Shown: positions 1 to 11,423 of the stretch, in pieces
How positions within the stretch are numbered: position 1 is the stretch's first letter
Layout: each line of letters opens with the position of its first letter
NCBI GenBank assembly: GCA_018417955.1
Contig: JACTVC010000001.1
Location: 4,092,001 to 4,156,000, forward strand
Direction of reading: 5' to 3'
Source: Laccaria trichodermophora
Lineage: Eukaryota; Basidiomycota; Agaricomycetes; Agaricales; Hydnangiaceae
Length of the DNA: 64,000 bases
Translations under genes and position numbers: made by a program
Notes under the pieces: model-generated
What the model was told of the DNA's origin: nothing
What the model saw: the letters and a program-made list of their open reading frames with translations, nothing else
Database searches by the model: none

Positions 1-183
1 CCAATGGAAGTCAACTGCCAGACAACTGCCTTTAAGGCAGTTGACCATCAACTGCCCTGGTAATTGCCTCCAGTGTCACCACCACCACCAACAACAACAA
101 CAACAACAACAAGGATGACGAACAGCAACAGCAACAACAGCATCACAAAGGACATGGCATCACTGCCATCGCCACCCATCACC
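1..183. other. Low-complexity leader with a short hairpin
   Basis: No gene is seen. Positions 24-42 form a nearly perfect 19-base palindrome (AACTGCC ... GGCAGTT), and the AACTGCC word recurs several times between 12 and 55. From about 80 to 180 the sequence is CAA/CAC-rich simple repeat. The short reading frames here are compositional artefacts. Confidence 0.5.
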
Positions 184-192
184 AATACTTAT

Positions 193-1978
193 CACTCCTC
201 CACCTATTCCTACCAGACTCCTACTGGACTCCTGGATTCCTACTGGATTTTAACATTCTTTCCAGAAAAGCATTTTCACATATGTCTTGATTCCCCCTCC
301 TACTGGACTCCTACTGAACTCCTACTGGACTCCTACTGGACTCCTACTGGACTCCAATTGAACTTAAACAAAGTGAATGCAATGTTTCAGAGATGGGATT
401 CCTACTGGAGTAACCACTTTCTACCTTATGCCACCATAAAAGTTCATACAAAGCTGATATTTGAACATAGAATATTATATTGATAACTATAGACATAATT
501 ATATACAAAAAGTATTTTACTAGGAAAGGGGGTAGAAGGAAATGGGGGTGGACAGGGAAAGGACAGGGAAAAGGAAGGGGGAAGGGACAGGAGGAGGGGG
601 AGGGGAATGGAATGGGGTACATGGAAATGGGGGGAAGGGAGAGGGAATGGGGTACATAGAAATGGGGGATAGGGAGAGGGAAGGGGGATAGGGAAGGGGG
701 GAGGGAAGAGGTACAGGGAATGGGGAAGGAGAATGCTCACCATCGTGGGCCCTCATTGGCATGGGCGCTTGATGTCTTCATGTTGTTGTTGTCGTGGTAG
801 GCGCTCATCGTGGTGGGCGCCCATTGTCTTCGTGTCATTGTCGTCATGTGATGGGCATTGTTAATGGGGTTGGATGGGTGGTCATCATCATGGGCGGTCG
901 TCATTGTGGGCGGGCATCCTTGTGGGCAGTTGTCATCATGGGTGGGCATCGTCGGTGGCGGTTGTCATCATGGGCAGTTGTCATCGTCGGTGGTTGTTGT
1001 CGGCGGCGGTTGTCGTTGTCGTTAACGGGGTGGGTTGTGGGCAGGCATCATTGTCAGTGGTTGTCGTGGCCGGCAGTTGTCGTTGTCATTAATGGGGTGG
1101 GTTGGAATGGAAGAGGGGGGACACTCACTTTTGTAGGACGACGAATGACAATGTCATCATCATTTGTTGTTTGGTTGCCAGATCACTGATAGCGACGTGG
1201 CACCCTCTCGGTCGTCCCTCGTCGTCTGTTTTCATCATCTCAGCCTTGCCAGGGGCTCGTTTGTTCGTGATATGGCATTCTCGTGTCGTTCTTGATGCTT
1301 GTGGTGGCCACGGGTGATCGTGGTGACGTGGCATTGGCCAGTGGGCATTGTGGATGGTGTACGGTGGTGGCTATGGGCGGTCGTGAGTGGTGGCGGCGAC
1401 TGGTGGTGGTGGTGGTGATGAGGCGGCACGGGTGTGGGTGGTGGTGGGAAGAGAGAGGTTTTCGATGGTGGGTTGAGGGTTGTGCAAATTTCCCACTCAC
1501 AGAATTTGCCGGCATCCTTTCTGGGAAGAGGTCAGCTGGTTGGTATGTAGGGCATATAATTTATATCTATAATAAAGCCATTGTAGTGTAACTGGTAGAG
1601 TGCTTGTGTCTGTAATATGCTACTGTGTCCATAATGTCGAGGGTTCAATTCTTGTGGTTGTGCTTTTTATTAATATTATATAATAACAACAACAGTGACA
1701 AACTACTGGTCCTATTGGACTCCTAGTGCTTGGAAATTCCTACTGGACTCCTACTGGATTCCTACTGGACTCCACTATACCCATTCCTTAGGAATCCACA
1801 ATTCCTTGTGATTTGGGACCATTCCAGTAGGAATTTACTAGGACTCCACTAGGACTGGGACACAAAATTATGGTGATTAGCCAACATAAAAATTGTCCCA
1901 GTCCTAGTCCAGTCCAGTAGGAATCTGGTAGGAATCCGGGAGTCCAGTAGGAGTCCGGTAGGAATAGGTGGAGGAGTG
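193..1978 (+). mobile_element. Modular long-inverted-repeat element A (non-autonomous)
   Basis: The two ends are inverted repeats: 5' CACTCCTCCACCTATTCC at 193 and its complement ending at 1978. Both ends are built from dozens of copies of the near-palindromic word TCCTACTGGA. Internal order is: inverted repeat (193-430), AT-rich spacer (430-530), homopurine tract (about 530-735), G/T-rich minisatellite (740-1500), tRNA-like module (1577-1668), inverted repeat (1735-1978). No open frame looks like a real protein. A full-length second copy lies at 20055-21925 in opposite orientation and matches module by module. The outer flanks ACTTAT (left) and TAAAGAGCTC (right) are also shared with that copy, so the true boundaries may be some bases further out. 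It is called non-autonomous because no transposase is present. The class is unknown. Confidence 0.72.
1577..1668 (+). ncRNA. tRNA-like Pol III module inside element A
   Basis: A box-A-like TAGTGTAACTGG lies at 1584-1595, a box-B-like GGTTCAATTCT at 1642-1652, and a TTTTT terminator at 1664-1668. The T-arm pairs reasonably (CGAGG with TCTTG), but the acceptor stem does not pair well. The anticodon region is expanded by a direct repeat of TGTCC[AG]TAAT. The same module is conserved in the second copy at 20391-20485. It is either a decayed tRNA gene or a tRNA-derived promoter captured by the element; a functional tRNA is unlikely. Confidence 0.5.
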
Positions 1979-2399
1979 TAAAGAGCTCCCCATCGCTGCC
2001 CATCACCTTGCCATCACCATCACCAACAATGACAACAACAACGAGGACAATGGCAGCTGACCCCAGGCATCACCTGTCGCCATCCATGCCATTTAACCTG
2101 CCCAATCACCACCAAACAACTGCAACAAGCCCGATTGCCTCTGTTTGACAAACAGCAGCAGCACCACCACCACCACTAGCATACCCAGCACCAGATACAC
2201 CCCACCCCATAAGTCTCTTATTGCCCCTCACATTTTTTTTTCACTTTTTTACTCGTGGTACAATAAAATTTTCAACAAAAGACTTGTCACAACCAGTCTG
2301 GACCAGTTTTTTTTGTGTTGTGGACTGATTAGGACCAGTCTAAAAGGGTCCGGTTGCAGACCCTTAATATCTGGATCAGTCTAGACTGGGAGGTCTTAT
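1979..2399. other. Spacer between elements A and B
   Basis: No credible gene. The stretch 2280-2390 is rich in the words ACCAGTCT and CTGGACCAG in both orientations. Similar words flank element B on its other side (3985-4040) and recur at 48340-48410. This suggests B was inserted into an older repeat. Confidence 0.45.
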
Positions 2400-3971
2400 C
2401 AGTGCCCCCCCTATTCCTGCAGGATTCCGGTCATTCCTGTGGAATTCCAGTGGATTCCGGTGGAATGAAATTTAGCAGTAAGCCCTGCTAAATTTATCAT
2501 TCCTGTGTTTTCTCATTCCGGTGGAATCTGATCATTCCGGAATTTACACCGGAATGGTCCCCGGAATGGGCAGGAATAGTGTTCCCCGGAATGGTCAGGA
2601 ATGGATTATAGTCCAATCTGTTTATTTTATTTATTTGTCAATGTATTATAGTTTATTTATTTTCGATGGATAACAAACAATGTTTGTTTGGCAAAGATGC
2701 TCACCAAACACGGTCACTCTCTTCTTCCACCACCACCACCATGCTCGTCGCCGCCGCCGACGCCACGCCATCACCGTCACCCATAGCCACCACCACCCAC
2801 GTCACTCCTCTATCACCCATGGCCACCACGACCACCAACATCGACTACGCCGCCCTTCAACAACAACGCGGCGACGCCACGTCACGAAACAACGAGCGCC
2901 AGAACCCACGAAAATGCTCCCCCGCCCACGAAAACACCCCACTGCCCACGAAAACACCCCAACACCCACGAAAATGACACCCTGCCCACGAAACGACGCC
3001 CAGCACCCACGCACACCGCCAGCGGACACGAAACAACGGCCAACAAATGCAAAACCACGCCCGCGGACACGAAAAACGCCCAACGCACAGAAAACAACGA
3101 CCAACGGACACGTAACAACACCCAGCGAACACGAACGACACCCAGCGCCCACGAACGACACCCAGCGAACACGAACGACACCCAGCGCCCATAGAACGAT
3201 GCCACGGACGACAACGACGACAGGACGACGTGTCCACGCCAACACGTCTACGCCAACGACGACGTGTCGATGCCAACACGTCTACAACACCCAGCACCCA
3301 CACAACGATGCTACGGACGACGACAATGATGCGACGACGTATTCACGCCAACGTATCTACAACCATGTACACTACACCACCCCTCCCCCTCCCTCACTCC
3401 CCTCCTTCCCCTCCCCATCACCCCTTCCCCTCCCTCCCCTCTCCATCACCCCCTTCCCCATCACCCCCTTCCCCTCCCTCCCTTCTCCATCACCCCCTCT
3501 CCACCACTTCCTCCCCTCTCTATCACTCCCTCCCTATCCACCACTCCCTCCATAACTCTCCACCCCTCCCTACCCCTTTCCTTCTCCCTGCCCCTTTCCT
3601 TCTCCATAGCCTGCTCCCTTGTTCCCACCCCCTTTCCTTGTACCTCTCCTTCCTTAAATATAGATTGTATATAGTAGTATATAATAAAATATGTTTTATG
3701 TCATTTTAAATACATTATAATGACTTCAAATTTATTCTGAGTATTACATAAGTTGGTTATCAAGTCACATGACTTTAGCTGATCAGGACATGTACTGGTA
3801 AATCTACATGAGTTCAGAGGATTCCAGTGTAATTCCACTGGATTCCTGTGGAATTCCTGTGGATTCCTGTGGAATTCCTGTGGATTCCTCTGGAATTCCT
3901 GTGGATTCCTCTGGATTCCTCTGGAATTCCACAGGAATGACTGAATTCCTGCAGGAATAGGTGGGGCACTG
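2400..3971 (-). mobile_element. Modular long-inverted-repeat element B
   Basis: The left end CAGTGCCCCCCCTATTCCTGC (from 2400) and right end (AGGAATAGGTGGGGCACTG, to 3971) are inverted repeats, followed inward by palindromic TTCCTGTGGAATTCC words. Flanks are CTTAT on the left and TAAAG on the right, the same pair as in element A. Read on the minus strand the module order matches element A: inverted repeat, AT spacer (3660-3720), homopurine tract (3370-3655), G-rich minisatellite (2700-3350) and inverted repeat. No tRNA-like module was recognised. The long frames across 2680-3709 on both strands come from the minisatellite and are not considered genes. Confidence 0.7.
2900..3200. repeat. Minisatellite of CCCACGAAA(A/C)GAC-type units in element B
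   Basis: Degenerate tandem units of about 16-18 bases built around CCCACGAAAACRCCC and CGAACACGAACGACACCCAG. The same word class (GCCCACCACGACGAGC) forms the minisatellite of element A' at 21000-21350. It explains the overlapping open frames on both strands. Confidence 0.7.
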
Positions 3972-4043
3972 TAAAGTACTGTAGACTGGTTGTGGTTGCC
4001 AGTTGCGTCATTTTGAGGTAAAAAACTGGACTTAACTGGACCT

Positions 4044-4500
4044 GTGAACACTACATCCCAAACCTGTGCCAAGGCAATGAAAACCTGCAGTGGGCTCGTT
4101 CAGACGACACCGCCTACCCACAAATGCAGTCCCTTGAAAGCCAGTGAGCAACAGCAAAAGCGTCAGAAGAAGAAACACCAGGAAGACCCCAATGATGACC
4201 TACCTCCACTCATGTACCTGTTTAACCTACCCCCACTCCCTCCCATGTACCCATTCAACCTACCCCTACCCCCTCTCATGTACCCATTCAACAACCTACC
4301 CCCACCCCCTCTCATGTACCTGTTCAACCTACCCCCACCCTCTCTCATAAACCTGTTGAAGGTGGTGATGTACCCACCACCATCCTTGCAACTGGTACCC
4401 CTTCACATGTACAGGTACCCAAACCTCTACCCTGCACTTTGGAACAGAGCAGTGGCATCCCTACCACTGCTCTTGAACGTCATGGAGCAGGTAAATCAAC
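4044..4500 (+). CDS. Pro-rich tandem-repeat exon, unknown protein
   Basis: An open frame from ATG 4044 begins with a Lys/Gln-rich basic stretch (about residues 31-50). It then has at least four tandem units of the form MYPFNLPPPPL between 4210 and 4350. Around 4488 the frame meets a plausible 5' splice site (GAGCAG followed by GTAAATC) with a matching acceptor near 4550. It may therefore be a first exon that continues into 4555-4940, where a second readable stretch (VSVVPDPSVHPNVSLVVST) occurs. I do not recognise the family. It may be the 5' part of the CxC5/CxC6 relic immediately downstream or a separate gene. Coding status rests on the repeat keeping frame with synonymous changes. Confidence 0.4.
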
Positions 4501-4949
4501 TTGCCTCTACATTTTTATTTTTTATGTATCTTTCTATGTATTAGTTACGCCACCAGTGCTTAATGACGGTAATTTTTTTTATTCCTTTGTTTTCATATGT
4601 ATTCAAGTTCTTTTAGATGTTGACATGGACAGCCCACCGCCTATGGGGTCCTCTCACAGCACAGGTGGTGTTTTATGTGGAAAGGTGTATGGCAATGTAT
4701 TGAACCATGCTGACTTGCCAAAACTTTGTTTTTCTACAGGGAATCCCCAAATCATGATCAAAGTTTTTGCCTATCTTGTGTATAATGATCCTGTATCTGT
4801 TTCTGTTGTTCCAGATCCATCTGTTCATCCTAATGTCTCTTTAGTTGTTTCTACAATTCCTCCACTTGACTGTGCTTTGGTATTGAAGAAGATCACTGAT
4901 CGCCTTGAAGCTGTTACATGTAAGTTATATATAATTTATTAAACTTCCT

Positions 4950-6675
4950 AATTACTGATTATTCAAAGTGGATCATATTCATTTTATGGTACTTATATTT
5001 TTGTGTCCTGGTGTAAATGCTGCACCAAGTGAACAGACATTTCCAGAGATTTCATTCAAAGTGTTTAACACTTTTATTGAACAGAATTTTAGCTCCAAAA
5101 TATCACTTGCTACAGGGATTAAATCACTTGCATGTGAAATTCAATCACAGACAACAGAAACAAATTTCAAAACATTATTCAAGAAATCTGATGTTTTAAA
5201 ATCACTTCCTATACTGAAGTGATTAATGTCCTTGGGACAAAACTAAATGGCCTTTCTGATGTCTTAGGCTTAAAGGCTGATGGAAATAATGGGAAGTTGA
5301 TTAAAAAACTTCAGCCTATTTCCAAAAAGGCTATACAACCAATTCAAATAATTTGTCCACCATTTTTTGCTTGCTCTGATAAAAGTGCAAAGGATGCAGC
5401 ATTTTGCAGTTGACAGATAATGATGCTATTCCTCATGTTACACTCCTCAAAGGTTCTGAAATCTTTGAAAATGTAGCTGTTCTTAGTGGCCATTACACAA
5501 ATTGTGAGACTCATTATTTTTCAGACCATGAGACATATAAGAACTCACCTTCAAATTCCCAGAAAAGAGTCTATCTTCCTAATGCAAAGTACTTGAAGGT
5601 CAGACAAAATCTATATGTTGATCCAATTTTTTCTAATGCTGTTACAAATGGCATTTATGGTTTTCATGCATCAACAGCTGCATATGCTGAATTTTGGACT
5701 AATAGCTATGGAAAAGCAAAAGCATTTAAAGTTCAAAGATGTCAAATTTGGCATACATTCATCCAGGAATCAATTCATACAGGCTTCAAATATTCTCTTC
5801 AAAGTGGCTGATAACTCTTCAATTCAAGATGTGACTCATGATGCATTTGCTATATTAGGAGAACAAGGAGGTATAAGACTTGCCAATAAACATGCTTGTT
5901 CTGAATGTACTCAGGAATATAAATCTGTGGCTGCTGATTGGGTGCTGCCTGCCAATGATGCAGCAGCAGTACTTGGTGTTGATGAAAATCAAACTGTTCC
6001 TGCAGTAGAGGAAAATGTTACTAGAGCAGAAAGAAGCAACACTACAGATGACAATAATAATATGGATGTTGATGTTGAAACTCAAAAAGGAGTTGTAAAG
6101 ATGGTTGTTATGGATGGTATTGTTATGGGACCAACTCATTGTGCTTTTGATAATTGCACAGGTGCTCTTGCTAATGCTTGTGGGCATGGCCTGGGAGAGT
6201 CATTTTGTAAAGTCCACAGAACTCAGTTTCAAAATCGCTGTCATGTATGTGATTGTACAAATGATAGAGTACAGGGTACACAGGCTTGTCAACAACACTG
6301 CAATGAGTGGTACAAATATACAGTCACAATCAGCTTCTAGCTTAGCAGGAGTCCATCGAATTGAGAATCATGAATGGAATGGTGAAAGATTGGTAAATGA
6401 ACAGCCTCATGATGAAGAAGCACCTGAATCTGAAAAAAAGAATTATTTCAGTCCAGGTCACTTTTATTGTGTTGAAACAATTTGTGCTCCTTGTAGTAGT
6501 AATTGCTTGGACAAAATTTGCAAAGTCTGAGTCACCAACAAATATTTTGAGATTTTTGGCAGCTATGCTGTTTTACCATACAAGAAATGTTCTGGATAAG
6601 ATAAGAGAAAGGGAGGAGAAGAAGAGTCAGAATCAAGAGTTTGCTGAAGATGATGGTGATGATGATGATATGTAG
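4950..6675 (+). pseudogene. CxC5/CxC6 KDZ-transposase-associated protein, decayed
   Basis: The readable protein has the two cysteine clusters known from fungal proteins that accompany KDZ transposases. A CxC5-like region includes HASTAAYAEFW near 5660-5700 and ACSECTQEYK near 5893-5925. A CxC6-like cluster (CAFDNCTGALANACGHG, then FCKVHRTQFQNRCHVCDC) lies near 6140-6260, followed by YCVETICAPC near 6466. An acidic D-rich tail ends at 6675. Frame has to be changed at least near 5405, 5790, 6315 and 6500 to stay on the protein, each time by one or two bases. The gene is therefore broken and probably a relic of a KDZ-type element. No KDZ catalytic core is found next to it. Family naming follows the published CxC5/CxC6 domains; the match is from memory of motifs. 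Confidence 0.72.
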
Positions 6676-7477
6676 TTAGATGAAATAAAGTTGAAGTATG
6701 TAAAAATAAAGTTTGTATATAGCTGACAAATTCAATAGCACATGGTGTTCTAAAAGTTCAATAGGATTATTCCAAGGGGCTCCCAGTGGCAAAGTCCGAA
6801 ACCGCCCACCTGGGTGGGTCGGTACCACTGATGTCCAAGTTGGGCTAGCTCAGGGCTTCCTATATCAGGAAGGATGGCCCAATCCGGATGTGGTTTCTCG
6901 CATACATGAGTAGGTAGGTATACTGTGTTTGTCATTTTTTGCAGTCATTGGCTTGTAGCAACTGTATATAATTCATTCTATGAACATTTGGCAACCCCCT
7001 GATGCTTCTTTGAATGTAGCATTGTATACAAATTGTATATCTTTGGCATGTGCACCATTTCTAAGATGGCAAGGAGGGAGGGATGGTGTCAATATTAAGG
7101 TGAGTGAGGCTTTTTGCAAGCTCCTTCAGTTCAGAGCAGCTACTTTGTCTCTAGCCTAACTCGAGAAAATACAGTACTCTGACAAAAGCATGAGTGGACT
7201 CATTACTAATGTGACAGCCAAAATGCCTTCCAGATGGTAGACTGGGAGGTTTAAAAGATGTCATTTGCTTTGCTCTGGGTACTTGAATACAACCTCATTA
7301 ATGTTTACATGTGATAGGGTCTACTGGGTGGAGTACTTAATGTGTTGGGGAGCGCGTTGGGAGTGTGTTGAGTGTTGGTTGAGCACATGTCCACTTGTGT
7401 GACAGCCCAATCTGGCCAGCACATGATAGTTCGCACATTGATTTGACCAGAAGCTCAGTTGCCTGCCCCTTGGTATC
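6676..7477. other. Intergenic, no gene seen
   Basis: The ORFs here are short and not protein-like. A small palindrome (CTTCCTATATCAGGAAG) lies near 6856-6872 inside a GC-richer stretch at 6770-6910. The remainder is AT-rich unique-looking sequence. Homology with block 2 begins only at about 7478. Confidence 0.5.
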
Positions 7478-7573
7478 ACCAGCTTGAAATACAACACATC
7501 ATCAAGACACAGATATGATATACAAAAAAGGCATTGAAGTAAAAAGAAAACTGAGGTAATATAAAAACCAAGC

Positions 7574-7937
7574 TACTGTACTAATACGACCATGTCTTCG
7601 CGTCACGCATCACAGAGGCCTCCGAAGGAAGGGAAGTGAGGGTGATGTCACGCATCACACCGGTTTTTGAAGGCGTTTTCGCTTACTCTAAAATAGCAAT
7701 TTTTTTTCCAGGGCCTGCGGCGGCCCAAGCCATATAAACCATACTGCATGATTTAACTACTTTCTTTGTTTTGAATTTTTTTGGTTGACAATATCCTTTG
7801 TTCAGGACAGTCGATGCACATGGATGAAGAGATCATACTCTTCGTCACGCATTACATCGGCTATTGAAGTGACGAAGAGATGGTCGAAATGTGTCACAAC
7901 TTAAAGGGCTGGAAGACATGGTCATATTAGTACAGTA
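7574..7937. mobile_element. MITE with 26-bp terminal inverted repeats and TA flanks
   Basis: TACTGTACTAATACGACC... at 7574-7599 and its complement at 7912-7937 differ at one position over 26 bases. The ends are compatible with a TA target duplication, as in Tc1/mariner-type elements. The ~360 bp interior has no coding capacity and contains further inverted words around CGTCACGCAT. The paralogous sequence in block 2 (junction near 40857/40858) lacks the element, with one or a few bases of difference at the junction. This supports a real insertion after the duplication. Confidence 0.88.
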
Positions 7938-8124
7938 TCAGTAAGTACTCTCATATCATTGGGAGGGTATAAGTAAAGCAAGTCAGCGGTACATAGCATA
8001 TCAGTCATTCCAGATCCATACCCATTGGGCACTCTCCTTCCTTCATTACAACAGTCTTCCCTTCCATATCTCCATCCATCCTGCTTCAAAAAAAAAAAAC
8101 CCTTGTCTGATTCAACAGCTAACC
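7938..8124. other. 3' flank shared with block 2
   Basis: No gene. The sequence continues the block 1/block 2 homology across the MITE (GTACTCTCATATCATTGGGAGGG and following) up to the stop codon of the minus-strand pseudogene at 8125. Confidence 0.6.
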
Positions 8125-10388
8125 CTACGTCCTTCCCCCCTTTTCCCCATCAAAAAACGCAACCAACTGCCCAATCAGAACCTTCCCCACCGGCATCAGC
8201 ATCGGCATCTTCACCTGTAATCCCTCTTGACTTTGCTGGTGCCTCCTCAACAACAAAGGGTCCACGAACTTGGTACCCCCTCCTCCAAGACCACCACTTC
8301 CGTCTCCCGTCCCAATGGAGCTGGTACCAGAGGAAAGTCGCTCGGACGAGCGGGACCTCAACTTCGGTTTTAGCAGTGCAGTGGTCCCCATGGTAGGAGC
8401 CTGTGGAGGGAGGAGGCTGGCGTACTCATACGCGCTCTGTGCCCTGATCCGACGAGTGGACGGTGATGGGGAGGTCGTGGCTGCGGACTTGTAATCGCCA
8501 TCCCCAGGCCCACCAGGTGATATCGAGTTCGAGGTGGTGGAAGACAGACTCCCATTCGCGTTCTTGAGCTTGATACCGAAAGATTTGCCGATGGTCTCTT
8601 CGCCTTCTCCAAATTCACCTGCGCCTTCCTCCTCCTTCTTCTTGTCGTCGTCATCGTCCCCTACGGGAGAAACGGAAAACGAACCCCCAATCACACGGGA
8701 GTAGGACCGTGGTGTGCCTACCCTTTTTAATAAAGGAGCAGTAGCAGGTGGATCCGTATGAGTATAGATCTTCGCATTGGTATTGGCGGCGGTATTGGCG
8801 GCGGTGGCATAGAACAAAGAAGCAGTGTTTAAAGAAAACTCATCCTCGTCAGGCGGCGCAGTTATCGGCCCTCCAAGTGCAACGATGTACCATTTCCTCG
8901 ACGTTGGGCTGACACTCGTTTGTCTTTTCCCAGCAGCCGATTTCGGGGTGGAAAACCTTGTTGTCCTGTTCGTCCCTTCGCTGGTGCGGGCATTAGGCTG
9001 GCCGTTCGATTGGCAGATGCAGAAGAAGAGATGAACTTGGGTTGAGCAAGCGGGGATGGCGGCCTACCTGTAGCGGAAGCCAGTGAAGACAGTGAGGTGG
9101 TAGAATACGAAGCACCCGGTAGATTACCCAATCCTGAGGATGAATGGAGGGGTAGCCCCGATATGGACGTAGACAAAGGCCGCATAGCTGAACTAATTGA
9201 CGATGGTGGAGAATTACTGGGGGAGAATGTGTCTGGCGGAGAAGAATATACAGGGTACGGTAACCTCGTGCCCGATTCTCTCCTCTTCGAAATCATGGGA
9301 GGACTTGTAGATTCCCTCGCAGTGGTACTGTAGATGGTGGATGGCTGGAGATGGTGGATGGGCGTGCTGGGTGCTGACGGAGATCCTGTCAAGTGCATTG
9401 CAACAGAAGAAGTCGGATGTGAGTGCGTGACGATGGAGGAAGTGGTTTGTGGTGCGACCGATACCGACTCAGCGGCGGACTGCGTTTTAGAAGATTATTA
9501 GGCGCCGTTGCAATTTTCGCCATCTCCCTAGTTCAACCAATCGGCCTTGCAGCTCAACGACTTCGTCTCGATGGATGTCGTCTTTTACGTTATCCGTTGA
9601 ACTCGCGTGTGTTGGCGACTCGAATCCGGATTTCTTCTCCTCGTCCCTTTCCTTTTCTTTCACCTCTCAACCTCATTCGTCTGATGATCTAAAGCCCTAA
9701 CGTGTCCCATGGTCCATTCCTTGAGCTTCTCGAAACATTGGCTATGGCGAGGCGTGTACCTGCTACGTCTAGCATTCTCTGGGGTTTGAACTGCGTATAC
9801 AATGGTGGAGCCTCGCGAGCTGGGGAAGTCAAGGTATTGGTTGTCCGCAGGGGAGAAGGCCTCGAGTTGGAAGCATAGTCGAGAGACTTCGAACGAGGAG
9901 AGGTAGGCGAGGGTGGGGAGGAAGAAGGTACGGGGACGGGTCATGGGGTGTCCGATTTAATTTGCTGAGCAAGCGTCAGAGGATATGTCGTAGGCGTGAG
10001 CCTACTCTCCGCAGCAGACCATCAATTAGTAACCACCCAACTCTTTCTATGAATTAAATGGGGTAGGCATAGTTTGAGACCTAGAGGGCGGTGGAGGGAA
10101 CGACTTTGTGGTTGTCCGTGATAGCCAGCACACGGTCTTCAACGAGCCTCCTTGAGCCTCCCGCGTGAGTATAGCTTCTGCCTTCCCGACTACGGTTGCG
10201 TCCCTCTCCGCTTCAACTTCTAGTTCTGCGTCGCTTAGCGTAGGCGATCGCAGTGCAATGCCCCCTACGAATGTGCCCATGATTTGGACGAAGCTAGCTG
10301 CGAGGCGGGAGACCGTTGAGGCGGATGACGGGGAACGTTGCTGCTATATCCCTTGGTCGTTGTTGTCGTCTGAGCCGTTGTCGGACAT
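8125..10388 (-). pseudogene. Ser/Pro-rich conserved fungal protein, decayed copy 1
   Basis: The gene reads right to left. It starts at ATG 10388 (MSDNGSDDNNDQG), meets a TAG about 18 codons on, then continues through an acidic/coiled segment (ELEVEAERDA, then LTREAQ), a KLKEWTMGHVRALD motif near 9700, a Ser/Pro-rich middle full of stops and frame changes, and a last open stretch at 8817-8125. That stretch contains YTVALGGPI-like, KRVGTPRSYSRV, GGTKFVDPLLLRRHQQSQEG and a terminal GQLVAFFDGEKGGRT. A better preserved paralogue is at 38241-40674. I do not recognise the family; the C-terminal motif is faintly reminiscent of GAR/Gas2-type tails, but that is weak. Confidence 0.65.
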
Positions 10389-10988
10389 GGAGTCTGGATT
10401 GAGGCCTGTCGACTGGAAAGAACGCGTCTCGGATTGGAGAGGGTGGACGGTGTGACGGTGATCTTCCTCTAGGAGGCTAAGAGAAGGATGATTGATCAGT
10501 GGAATAGTCGCGATCTGATGTTCTCCGTGACTTACAATACAAAGAGGACCAGCAGGCGAAGTCATCCTTCGTTGCTATCGTCCATTCAAACTCATCGGTA
10601 CTGGTGCTTGGCCGTTATAGTGCATTTACCCATCATTCGGTCGCCCGACAGCACTCCATATGGGACCAGTAATTATGTAAATGTTGGCATCCGAGTGAGT
10701 CGACGTCGTTATTGGAAGGTTCCCTTTTGCTTTGACGTTCGCCTGGTCTTCTTCCAACTTCAACCGCACCTGCTCATGTCAGTAAGCTTTAGGCATGAAA
10801 ATTGCACCACTTGAGAAAAGGTTTCAACGCTCATCTCCAGCCGCCGGGTTGCCTATGCGTACCAATTGACTTCCCCTGTCTACCGTCATCGTGCCTTCTT
10901 CCTCGTTGTGGTTCATCTGTGAAATTGAGAAGACACGGTGTATTTCAAGGGCGATGGAAGGGGAGGGAGTGGGTTCGCTTACTAGGAT

Positions 10989-11423
10989 GTGTACGGATCG
11001 TTCTATAAGTACGTACTTCCTTTCCCCCCTCTCTTTTTTCGCAAACACGTTTCTGACACCGGCATACAGACCACCCCGTCCTCATTCGTTCATGCCCTCC
11101 TGGATTCTATTCTACAAAACGGCCAAGCGCTAGCGCTCACCCCTTTCTACGAACTCTCCTTCCCCTTCCCCTACCCCGTGGCCAACTTCGGGCTGCTGCT
11201 GCACAAGATAGTAACATATTCAACAAAGCACTTGGTGGCGGTCAACTCGGCCGAGCCAAGTACAGGCCAGCGCAGAATCCTGCCGTATGCGCTTACCCCG
11301 TTCTTGCTTGGATGGAGGATAGCAGAGACGGAAACGGTTTCGGGAGATTGGAGGGTGGCGATTAAGAGCGATGGTTGTGGCAAAGTTTTTGGAGAACGCC
11401 ACGCCATGTGTTCTTTCGACTGA
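10989..11423 (+). pseudogene. Exon remnant, unknown protein
   Basis: A 144-residue frame with SFVHALLDSILQNGQAL, PVANFGLLLHKIVTYSTK and RRILPYALTPFLLGWRIAE, ending near a GTAAGC donor at 11424. Block 2 (minus, 37300-36950) and block 3 (minus, 63060-62700) keep equivalent pieces with interrupting stops. Putative following exons are scattered to 12500. The family is not recognised. Confidence 0.45.

Noticed and set aside
1577..1668. Functional tRNA gene
   Set aside because: The acceptor stem does not pair and the anticodon region is expanded; only the Pol III promoter boxes and terminator are convincing.
2680..3709. Long open frames on both strands (up to 291 codons) in element B
   Set aside because: They consist only of minisatellite and polypyrimidine translation (His/Thr/Pro/Ser or Val/Gly/Cys runs) and are open in several frames at once.
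6750..6935. Small frames around 6.75-6.93 kb as a gene
   Set aside because: Both strands are open for about 60 codons in a GC-richer patch and neither shows codon or motif support.
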